Shown: one piece after another, positions 1 to 5,107 of the stretch
Layout: each line of letters opens with the position of its first letter
Position numbering within the stretch: the stretch's first letter is position 1
Assembly (NCBI GenBank): GCA_023419995.1
Contig: JAEZXF010000464.1
Location: forward strand, 1-5,107
DNA length: 5,107 bases
DNA from: Pseudomonadota bacterium
GTDB lineage: Bacteria; Pseudomonadota; Alphaproteobacteria; Rhizobiales; Rhizobiaceae
Direction: 5' to 3'
Notes under the pieces: generated by a model
The model's database searches: none
Told to the model about the DNA's origin: nothing
The model's input: the letters and a program-made list of their open reading frames with translations, nothing else
Made by a program: the position numbers and the translations under genes

Positions 1-373
1 CCGGCATCGATGCCACGACCAGCGGCGTCCCTGCCGCCTCCACGATGCGGGCGGCGAAAAGGACGGGCCAGGTGGTTGCGGCCGCGCCGACGAGGCTCGC
101 GAGCGACAGGATCGCCAGCCCGGCGACGCCGGTTCGAAGCGGGCCGAAGCGCTGGGCGGCGAGCCCGATGGTCAGGCCCAGCAACGCCGCGCCCAGGCTC
201 ACCACGGAGAGATAGCTCGAGACCGCCGTCAGGCTGACGCCGAATTCCGCCAGCAGCAGCGGCATCGCCGCGCTCGCCTTGCCGATCTGCATCGCGGCGG
301 CGACGCCGCCGGCGAGCGCCGCCAGCACCACCGGCAGCCGCATGGAGCCGTCCCCCACGCCTCCCGCCGTCAT
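1..373 (-). CDS. MFS transporter, N-terminal part (cut by window edge)
   Basis: This is the amino-terminal 124 residues of a probable major facilitator superfamily secondary transporter in the inner membrane; the rest lies beyond position 1. Reading from 373 gives an open, strongly hydrophobic frame with about four membrane segments, near residues 13-30, 50-72, 82-100 and 103-122. The loop between segments 2 and 3 (residues 70-80, [11 protein letters not shown]) has the form of MFS motif A, although the usual Asp is Gln74. Arg109 followed by VEAAG matches the conserved Arg-x-x-Glu-Gly region of segment 4. Both are seen in the sequence; the family call follows from them. The start codon overlaps the stop of the GMC gene by 4 nt (ATGA), so the two are probably translationally coupled. 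A second in-frame ATG at 343 (Met11) has a better ribosome site, so the true start is uncertain. Substrate and direction of transport cannot be told; uptake or export of a pathway compound are both possible. Confidence 0.85.
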   Translation of the reverse strand, partial: MTAGGVGDGSMRLPVVLAALAGGVAAAMQIGKASAAMPLLLAEFGVSLTAVSSYLSVVSLGAALLGLTIGLAAQRFGPLRTGVAGLAILSLASLVGAAATTWPVLFAARIVEAAGTPLVVASMP

Positions 374-1989
374 GACGGGCAGCGGGCCAGGATCATGTCC
401 GCCGCCTTCTCCGCGATCATCGTCACCGGCGCGTGGGTGTTGCCGCTGGGGATCGCCGGCATCACCGAGGCGTCGGCGATGCTGATCCCCGCCAGCCCGT
501 GCACCGTCAGCCGGTCGTCGACCACCGCCATGGGATCGCTGCCCATGCGGGCGGTCGAGACGGGATGGAAGATGGTGGTCGAGATGGTGCCGGCGGCATG
601 GCTCAGCTCGTCGTCGGAGGTCAGGTCCGGCCCCGGCAGCGTCTCTTGCGGGGCGTATTTCCGCAGCGTCGCCGCCTGCATCAGCCGGCGCGCATGGCGG
701 ATGCTGTCGACCGCGACCGCGCGGTCGGCGGGATCGGAAAGATAGTTCGGCCGGATCTCCGGCGCGGCCAGCGGGTCGCCGCTGCGGATGTGGCAGGAGC
801 CGCGGCTTCGCGGCCGCAGGTTGCAGACCGAGACGGTCAGCGCGGGATGCCGGTGCAGCGGCTGACCGAAGGCGTCGAGCGACAGCGGCTGCACGTGGTA
901 CTCGATGTTGGCCGTCTCCTGCTCGGGCGACGAGCGGGTGAAGATGCCGAGCTGGGAGGGCGCCATCGACATCGGCCCGCTGCGGCGCAGGGCGTACTCG
1001 GCGGCGATCCTCAGGCGGCCCGTCAGGCTGGCATTGAGGTCGTTCAGGGTCCGCGCGCCGGCGATGCGGAACACGGTGCGGATCTGGAGATGGTCCTGGA
1101 GGCTCTCGCCGACGCCCGGCAGATGGTGGCGCACCGCGATGCCGTGGCGGCGCAGCACCGCCTCCGAGCCGACGCCGGACAGCTCGAGGATCTTCGGCGT
1201 GCCGATGGCGCCGGCGGCCAGCACCGTCTCGACACCCGCCCGCGCATGGTGCAGCGCGCCGCGATGGCGGAACGTCACGCCGCCGACGCGGCGTCCCTCG
1301 AAGGTGAGGCCCGTCACCTCGGCATGTGTGAGGATGCGCAGGTTCGGCCGCTTCCTCACCGGGTCGAGGAACGCCTTGCGCGCGTTCCAGCGCACCCCGT
1401 TCCTCTGGTTCACCGGGAAGTAGCCGACGCCTTCGTTGTCGCCGCGGTTGAAATCGTCGCTCGCCGGGATGCCCAGCTCGATCGCCGCCTGCCGCACCGC
1501 CTCGAGGATCGGCCAGCTCAACCGCTGCCTCTCGACATGCAGTTCGCCCTCGCCGCCGTGCACGGCGTCGGCGCCGCCGAAATAGCGTTCCGACCGGCGG
1601 AAGTAGGGCAGGACGTCGTCCCAGCCCCAGCCCTCGTTGCCCATCTGCCGCCAGACGTCGTAGTCCCGCGCCTGGCCGCGCATGTAGATCATGCCGTTGA
1701 TCGAGGAGCAGCCGCCCAGCGCCTTGCCGCGCGGATAGTTCAGCGCGCGGCCGTTCAGCCCCGGCTCTGGCTCCGTCTTCAGGCACCAGTCGAGCCGCGG
1801 ATTGCCCATCGCGTAGATGTAGCCGACCGGGACGTGCACCCAGATATGGTTGTCGCTGCCGCCTGCCTCGATGAGCAGGACCCGGCGGCGCGGGTCCGCG
1901 CTCAGCCGGTTGGCCAGCACGCAGCCGGCCGAGCCCGCGCCGATGACGACGAAATCGTAGCTGCCGAAGTCGCGGGCGGGTTCTCCCAT
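370..1989 (-). CDS. GMC family FAD-dependent oxidoreductase (alcohol/choline dehydrogenase-like)
   Basis: A 539-residue cytoplasmic flavoenzyme of the glucose-methanol-choline family, full length for the bacterial choline dehydrogenase/alcohol dehydrogenase branch. It has an N-terminal FAD-binding Rossmann motif VVIGAGSAG at 14-22 (Gly17, Gly19, Gly22) and LIEAG at 39-43, whose Glu41 would bind the ribose. GMC signature 1 is at 88-105 ([18 protein letters not shown]) and signature 2 at 260-274 ([15 protein letters not shown]). The C-terminal catalytic region has His475 ([10 protein letters not shown]) and His519 (SGNTHAP). The family oxidises a primary or secondary alcohol to an aldehyde or ketone, passing electrons to oxygen or an acceptor. 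Many BetA-like members have Asn where His519 stands, so it need not be a choline dehydrogenase. No signal peptide is seen. The start lies 3 nt after the FAH stop with only a weak GGA upstream; it leaves a 13-residue lead before the FAD motif, normal for the family. Its stop overlaps the MFS start. The substrate is unknown; context suggests a catabolic alcohol intermediate. Confidence 0.95.
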   Translation of the reverse strand: MGEPARDFGSYDFVVIGAGSAGCVLANRLSADPRRRVLLIEAGGSDNHIWVHVPVGYIYAMGNPRLDWCLKTEPEPGLNGRALNYPRGKALGGCSSINGMIYMRGQARDYDVWRQMGNEGWGWDDVLPYFRRSERYFGGADAVHGGEGELHVERQRLSWPILEAVRQAAIELGIPASDDFNRGDNEGVGYFPVNQRNGVRWNARKAFLDPVRKRPNLRILTHAEVTGLTFEGRRVGGVTFRHRGALHHARAGVETVLAAGAIGTPKILELSGVGSEAVLRRHGIAVRHHLPGVGESLQDHLQIRTVFRIAGARTLNDLNASLTGRLRIAAEYALRRSGPMSMAPSQLGIFTRSSPEQETANIEYHVQPLSLDAFGQPLHRHPALTVSVCNLRPRSRGSCHIRSGDPLAAPEIRPNYLSDPADRAVAVDSIRHARRLMQAATLRKYAPQETLPGPDLTSDDELSHAAGTISTTIFHPVSTARMGSDPMAVVDDRLTVHGLAGISIADASVMPAIPSGNTHAPVTMIAEKAADMILARCPS

Positions 1990-1992
1990 GGC

Positions 1993-2841
1993 TCAGCGTC
2001 CGGAAACCCTGACCCGCTGCTCCTGGTGACCGAGCCCCTCGATCTCCAGCCGCATCACGTCGCCGTCCTTGAGCCAGACCTGCGGCCGCATCCCCAGCCC
2101 GACGCCGGGCGGGGTGCCGGTGGTGACGATGTCGCCGGGCTCCAGCGTCATGAACTGGCTGAGATAGCTGACGAGCGTGGCCACGCCGAAGATCATGGTG
2201 CGGGTCGAGCCGTTCTGCCGGCGCTCGCCGCCGACGTCGAGCGTCATGTGCAGGTTGCCCGGATCGGCGACCTCGTCCGCCGTCACCAGCCACGGGCCTA
2301 GCGGCGCGAAGCCGTCATAGCTCTTGCCCTTGTTCCACTGGCCTTCCCGTTCGCTCTGCCAGGCGCGCTCGGAAATGTCGTTGCAGATCAGGTAGCCGGC
2401 GACGTGGCCCGGCGCCTCGGCCTCCGTCACGTGCTTGGCCCGGCGGCCGATGGCGAAGGCGAGCTCCACCTCCCAGTCGGTCTTCCTGGCTTCCGGCGGC
2501 AGCACCACCTCGTCATAGGGACCGGCGATCGCCGAGGTCGCCTTCATGAAGACGATCGGCTCCTTCGGGATCGGCATGTTCGCTTCCGCCGCGTGGTCGG
2601 AATAGTTGAGCCCGATGCCGATGAGCTTGCCCGGCCGTGCCACGCACGGGCCGACGCGCACGCCGTCCGGCGCCGGCGGCAGGTCGGCGGGATCGAGCGC
2701 CGCCAGCTTCGCCAGCGCCTCGGGGGCCAGCGCCGCGCCGTCGATGTCGGAGACGTGGCCGGCAAGGCTGCGGATGCGACCCTGACCGTCGAGGATGCCG
2801 GGCTGCTCCCGTCCGGCTTCGCCAAATCTGACCAGCTTCAT
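1993..2841 (-). CDS. Fumarylacetoacetate hydrolase (FAH) family protein
   Basis: A 282-residue soluble enzyme of the FAH superfamily, whose members hydrolyse or isomerise acylpyruvate-type and 2,4-diketo acids with a divalent metal. An N-terminal FAH-associated domain (about 1-65, starting MKLVRFGEAG) precedes the catalytic domain from about residue 70. Visible landmarks are GKLIGIGLNY (71-80), the metal ligands Glu124 and Glu126 in DWEVELAFAIG and Asp155 in CNDISER, Lys173 in KGKSYDGFAPLGPW, and TGTPPGVG (241-248). Nothing catalytic looks lost. The N-terminal style resembles the branch annotated as ureidoglycolate lyase, 2-hydroxyhepta-2,4-diene-1,7-dioate isomerase, or 2,4-diketo-3-deoxy-sugar-acid hydrolase; these names are often transferred loosely and I cannot choose among them. 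The frame stays open far upstream, but the start at 2841 is supported by a strong GGGAGG 6 nt before it and by where the recognisable domain begins. It overlaps the preceding stop by 4 nt (ATGA) and ends 3 nt before the GMC start. Confidence 0.95.
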   Translation of the reverse strand: MKLVRFGEAGREQPGILDGQGRIRSLAGHVSDIDGAALAPEALAKLAALDPADLPPAPDGVRVGPCVARPGKLIGIGLNYSDHAAEANMPIPKEPIVFMKATSAIAGPYDEVVLPPEARKTDWEVELAFAIGRRAKHVTEAEAPGHVAGYLICNDISERAWQSEREGQWNKGKSYDGFAPLGPWLVTADEVADPGNLHMTLDVGGERRQNGSTRTMIFGVATLVSYLSQFMTLEPGDIVTTGTPPGVGLGMRPQVWLKDGDVMRLEIEGLGHQEQRVRVSGR

Positions 2842-3539
2842 GCCACGCCTCCCAAGGATTCCTGCGAATGATGATAGAGTTCCAGCCAGTAGCGGCCGAC
2901 GGTTTCGCCCTGCCGGGCGGCGAAGGCAGGCGCCGCCGCGTCGGCGATGCCGAGCACATCGCCCTGGGCGTCGTGCGGACGCTCGGCTTCGATCAGGAGC
3001 AGCAGATGGTCGCCGGGTGCGCTGCCGCCATAGATCTTCCGCTCGGAGGTGACGATGCCGGACGTGGCCACGTCCGCCCGCCAGAGCTGCACCCGCCCGA
3101 TGCCCGGCTGCGCCGCCATCGCCGCCAGCCAGTCGCGCGCGGCGGCGGCTCCGGCTTCTCCCGCGAGGTTGAACCGCAGCGCGGTGAGCCACACGGCGCA
3201 GAACGCGCCTTCCTCGCCGGCGCTGTCGGCCAGCGCGTAGATGCCGCGGGAAGGGTTGCGGAAATGGGTCAGCGCCTCCTTCGTCCACGGCGTCGGGCTG
3301 TTCAGCCTGGCGAGATACGGCTCCGAGGCCAGCGTCGCGGGGCTTTCCGTCTCGTACATCATCAGGAAATGCGGAGCGCCGGCCACGTCGCGATAGCGCC
3401 GGCCGCGCCGGAAGCCGGGGGTCGAGACCCGCTCGGGCACGTGCTCGCAATTGTGCCACTGCTGGTAGCGCAGCACGTAGTCGTCGTCGATGTCGGCCCA
3501 GAAGGCCATCAGCCCGTTTCCGTAGTCGGCTATCACCAT
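2838..3539 (-). CDS. Tandem dimeric alpha/beta-barrel (EthD/DUF4286-like) protein, unknown function
   Basis: A 233-residue soluble protein with no signal peptide or membrane segment. I do not recognise a named gene. The first half (about 8-100) has a beta strand GLMAFWADI, then WHNCEHVPERVSTPGF (28-43) leading to RRGRRY. This is the layout of EthD/DUF4286-type ferredoxin-like domains, where a Trp-Tyr/His-Asn-x-Glu-His-x-x-Glu-Arg helix follows strand 1. The second half (about 113-222) seems to repeat the fold: a strand AVWLTALRF, then GIGRVQLWRA, a strand DHLLLLIEAE, and a final GRYWLELYHH; the Asn-x-Glu-His motif is absent there. The tandem reading is inference from pattern. Related barrels act as small catabolic enzymes, lactone isomerases or helper proteins, so an auxiliary role in the pathway is plausible but unproven. 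It starts 6 nt after the ATPase stop with GGAG 9 nt upstream, and its stop overlaps the FAH start. Met11 is a less likely alternative start. Confidence 0.85.
   Translation of the reverse strand: MVIADYGNGLMAFWADIDDDYVLRYQQWHNCEHVPERVSTPGFRRGRRYRDVAGAPHFLMMYETESPATLASEPYLARLNSPTPWTKEALTHFRNPSRGIYALADSAGEEGAFCAVWLTALRFNLAGEAGAAAARDWLAAMAAQPGIGRVQLWRADVATSGIVTSERKIYGGSAPGDHLLLLIEAERPHDAQGDVLGIADAAAPAFAARQGETVGRYWLELYHHSQESLGGVA
2848..2853 (-). promoter_or_regulatory. Shine-Dalgarno site of the FAH-family gene
   Basis: GGGAGG on the minus strand lies 6 nt before the ATG at 2841, within the Leu-Gly-Gly codons at the end of the barrel gene. It fixes the FAH start in a frame that otherwise stays open upstream to 4035. 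Confidence 0.8.
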
Positions 3540-3545
3540 GAGAGC

Positions 3546-4313
3546 TCACTCCATTCCGAGAAGGCCGTAGACCCGGCGCGAATAGGCGCCGAACTCCTCG
3601 TGGGTCTTCATGTCCAGCCGCCGCGGATAGGGCAGCTTCACCTCGATCATCTCGGCCAGCCGTGCCGGCCCCGCCGTCATCACGGCGATCTTCGAGCCGA
3701 GAAGCACCGCCTCGCTGATGCCGTGGGTGATGAACAGGATGGTCTTGCCGCTCTGCTCCCAGATGCGCAGCAGCTCGATGTTCATCTTCTCGCGCGTCAG
3801 CGCGTCGAGCGCGCCGAACGGCTCGTCCATCAGCACCAGCTTCGGGTCGTGGATCAGCGAGCGCGCGATCGAGACGCGCTGCTGCTGGCCGCCCGAAAGC
3901 TGCTTGGGATATTTCGCCTCCTGGCCGGAAAGGCCGACGAGGTTCAGAAGGTCGCGCGCCCGGTCCCGGGCCTCCTTCATCGGCAGGCCGAGGAATTCGG
4001 CGGGCAGCAGGACGTTGTCGAGGACCGTGCGCCATTTCAGCAGCAGCGCCTGCTGGAACACGATGCCGATATGGCGGTGCGGGTCGAAATCGCCGGAGCG
4101 CCCGCCGATGCGCAGCGTGCCGCCGGTGGGCTCGAGCAGCCCCGCGACGATCATCATCAGCGTGGACTTGCCGCAGCCCGAGGGGCCGACGATCGAGACC
4201 AGCTCGCCCTCGTTGACGTCGAAGGTCACGTCCGACAGCGCCAGATACCCGCCGGCACCGTCGCGGCCATAGACCTTGCGCAGGTTGGCGATGTGGATGA
4301 ACGGTTCGGACAT
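3546..4313 (-). CDS. ABC transporter ATP-binding protein, NitT/TauT (SsuB/TauB/NrtD) type
   Basis: A 255-residue cytoplasmic ATPase that powers uptake through the adjacent permease. All nucleotide-binding elements are intact: Walker A GPSGCGKST (43-51), Q-loop Gln87, signature LSGGQQQR (139-146), Walker B LVLMDEP (159-165) with catalytic Glu164, D-loop FGALD (166-170) and switch His197 in FITHGISEA. Size and motif spelling match the nitrate/sulfonate/taurine family, with no extra regulatory or binding domain at the C-terminus. The frame remains open upstream to 4712, but residues there are a shadow of the permease; the start at 4313 is chosen because the recognisable domain begins at once and GGAGGG lies 8 nt before it. 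The ATG shares one base with the permease stop (TGATG), so the two subunits are probably made in balance. The transported compound cannot be inferred from the ATPase; annotators often default to sulfonate or nitrate for this family, which would be overreach here. Confidence 0.97.
   Translation of the reverse strand: MSEPFIHIANLRKVYGRDGAGGYLALSDVTFDVNEGELVSIVGPSGCGKSTLMMIVAGLLEPTGGTLRIGGRSGDFDPHRHIGIVFQQALLLKWRTVLDNVLLPAEFLGLPMKEARDRARDLLNLVGLSGQEAKYPKQLSGGQQQRVSIARSLIHDPKLVLMDEPFGALDALTREKMNIELLRIWEQSGKTILFITHGISEAVLLGSKIAVMTAGPARLAEMIEVKLPYPRRLDMKTHEEFGAYSRRVYGLLGME
3549..3552 (-). promoter_or_regulatory. Shine-Dalgarno site of the tandem-barrel gene
   Basis: GGAG on the minus strand lies 9 nt before the ATG at 3539. 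It is formed by the final Met-Glu codons of the ATPase gene and favours Met1 over Met11 as the start. Confidence 0.65.
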
Positions 4314-5092
4314 CACGCCTGCCCTCCGCGGTTGACGAGCAGCCATTCGAGGAAGGCGACGGCGCCGTAGAGCACCACCCCGATCAGGGTGATGAGCAGC
4401 ACGGCCATGAACATCGCCGCGGTGTCGAGATTGACCTGCACCTGCAGCATCAGGTAGCCGAGCCCCTTTTCCGAGCCGATGAATTCGCCCACGACCGCGC
4501 CTGCCACCGCGAGCACGGCCGAGACCTTCATTCCCGAGAAGATGTACGGCAGGGAACCGGGAAACTGGATCTTGCGGAAGATCTGCCACTTCGAGGCCCT
4601 GACCGTGCGGGCGAGGTACAGGAGCTCGGGCTCGATCTCGCTCAGCCCGCGCGCAGTGGTGATGACGATGGGGAAGAAGCAGATCGCGAAGGCGATCATC
4701 ATGTTGGTCCACACGCCGTAGCCGAACCAGACGATGATGAGCGGCCCCAGCGCCACCTTGGGGATCATGTTCAGCGAGACCAGCAGCGGCATGAACAGCA
4801 GCAGCGCGGTCTTGCTCCAGCTGAACACCAGGGCGATGGCGACGCCGACGACCACGGCGAGGCCGAAGCCGCCGAGGATCTCGATGGCGGTTATCGTCGT
4901 GTTCTCGACCCAGCGGTTGCGGGGCTGGAACAGGGTTGCCAGCGTCTCCGTCGGCGAGGGCAGCATGTATTTCGGCATGCCGCCGTAATCGGCGGCGAGC
5001 TGCCAGATGGCGATCAGCAGCAGATGGACAAGGATGGCACCGCCATAGCCACGGCGCAGCATGTCCGGCAGGAATGTCTGGAATCGGGTCAT
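4313..5092 (-). CDS. ABC transporter permease, NitT/TauT (SsuC/TauC) type
   Basis: A 259-residue inner-membrane subunit that forms the channel of a solute importer, probably as a homodimer with two copies of the adjacent ATPase. Six hydrophobic segments are seen near residues 17-35, 69-91, 97-120, 127-147, 188-207 and 226-250. The conserved NMIPKVALGPLIIVWFG (108-124) and the degenerate EAA coupling loop around 158-189 (ARTVRASKWQIF, then FPGSLPYIFSGMK) are typical of the SsuC/TauC branch of binding-protein-dependent permeases. Length is normal. The start at 5092 gives a short charged N-terminus before segment 1; the 15 bases upstream show no strong ribosome site. A periplasmic binding protein would complete the system and is not in the window, so it is expected to the right. 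It overlaps the ATPase start by 1 nt. Known relatives import sulfonates, taurine, nitrate, thiamine precursors, riboflavin or aromatic acids; the present cargo is unknown. Confidence 0.96.
   Translation of the reverse strand: MTRFQTFLPDMLRRGYGGAILVHLLLIAIWQLAADYGGMPKYMLPSPTETLATLFQPRNRWVENTTITAIEILGGFGLAVVVGVAIALVFSWSKTALLLFMPLLVSLNMIPKVALGPLIIVWFGYGVWTNMMIAFAICFFPIVITTARGLSEIEPELLYLARTVRASKWQIFRKIQFPGSLPYIFSGMKVSAVLAVAGAVVGEFIGSEKGLGYLMLQVQVNLDTAAMFMAVLLITLIGVVLYGAVAFLEWLLVNRGGQA
4322..4327 (-). promoter_or_regulatory. Shine-Dalgarno site of the ABC ATPase gene
   Basis: GGAGGG on the minus strand lies 8 nt before the ATG at 4313. It sits inside the last codons of the permease gene (Gly-Gly) and decides the ATPase start against the longer open frame. 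Confidence 0.8.
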
Positions 5093-5107
5093 GGCCTGGC
5101 GGGCCCC

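Larger units (their letters stand above)
1..5092 (-). other. Six-gene putative catabolic and transport operon
   Basis: All six genes point the same way with junctions of -1, +6, -4, +3 and -4 nt, and there is no room for an internal terminator or a conventional intergenic promoter. The order permease, ATPase, barrel protein, FAH-family enzyme, GMC oxidoreductase, MFS transporter suggests import followed by oxidation and hydrolytic cleavage of one compound. The operon is open at both ends: the promoter, binding protein and regulator are probably to the right, and the MFS gene runs off the left. Co-transcription is inferred from spacing only. Confidence 0.8.

Noticed and set aside
799..822. GC-rich inverted repeat (GCGGC / GCCGC with a short loop on the minus strand) as a possible terminator or regulatory hairpin
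   Set aside because: It lies in the middle of the GMC coding sequence, has no T-run, and short palindromes of this kind are common by chance at this base composition.
433..2301. A 622-codon open frame on the plus strand opposite the GMC and FAH genes
   Set aside because: It lies antisense to two genes with clear family motifs, its product is rich in Arg, Ala, Gly and Val with no recognisable domain, and such long antisense frames are expected in GC-rich DNA.
2842..4035. N-terminal extension of the FAH-family frame by 398 codons
   Set aside because: The extension reads the barrel and ATPase genes in the wrong frame and gives Arg/Ala/Gly-rich sequence; the FAH domain starts at 2841 behind a strong GGGAGG.
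2868..4370. A 500-codon plus-strand frame opposite the barrel and ATPase genes
   Set aside because: It is a mirror of real minus-strand coding sequence, with His/Arg/Ala-rich low-information content and no domain or convincing ribosome site.
4314..4712. N-terminal extension of the ABC ATPase by 133 codons
   Set aside because: It is an out-of-frame reading of the permease gene; the normal-length ATPase begins at 4313 with its own ribosome site.
5093..5107. Promoter or leader ahead of the permease gene
   Set aside because: Only 15 bases are available, too few to judge; the operon may well begin further to the right.

Overview
The window is a GC-rich stretch of bacterial chromosome (roughly two thirds G+C by eye, with codon third positions almost all G or C). 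It is filled end to end by six genes, all on the minus strand, so the biological order runs from right to left. The base composition, gene style and the NitT/TauT-type transporter with catabolic genes suggest a soil or plant-associated high-GC proteobacterium, most likely an alphaproteobacterium. No taxonomic marker is present, so this is only an impression.

Layout in transcription order: (1) 5092-4313, inner-membrane permease of a NitT/TauT/SsuC-type ABC importer; (2) 4313-3546, its ATPase; (3) 3539-2838, an uncharacterised 233-residue protein that looks like two dimeric alpha/beta-barrel (EthD/DUF4286-like) halves in tandem; (4) 2841-1993, a fumarylacetoacetate hydrolase (FAH) family enzyme with its metal ligands in place; (5) 1989-370, a 539-residue FAD-dependent GMC oxidoreductase with a His-His catalytic pair; (6) 373-1, the first 124 residues of a major facilitator superfamily (MFS) transporter, cut by the left edge of the window.

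The genes are packed as one operon. The junctions are, in order: a 1-nt overlap (TGATG), a 6-nt gap, a 4-nt overlap (ATGA), a 3-nt gap and a 4-nt overlap (ATGA). Genes 2 to 4 have clear Shine-Dalgarno sequences placed inside the end of the preceding gene. Genes 5 and 6 have poor ones and probably depend on translational coupling. There is no intergenic stretch longer than 6 nt, and no RNA gene, repeat array, mobile element or CRISPR was seen.

The likely theme is uptake and breakdown of a small organic compound: the ABC system imports it, the GMC enzyme oxidises an alcohol group, and the FAH enzyme hydrolyses a C-C bond or isomerises an acylpyruvate/diketo-acid-like intermediate. The barrel protein and the MFS protein have unknown roles. 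The substrate cannot be read from the sequence. The periplasmic binding protein and the regulator that such operons normally carry are not in the window and are expected beyond position 5107. I found no radically new system. The most interesting element is the unnamed tandem-barrel protein embedded in a catabolic operon whose substrate is unknown.
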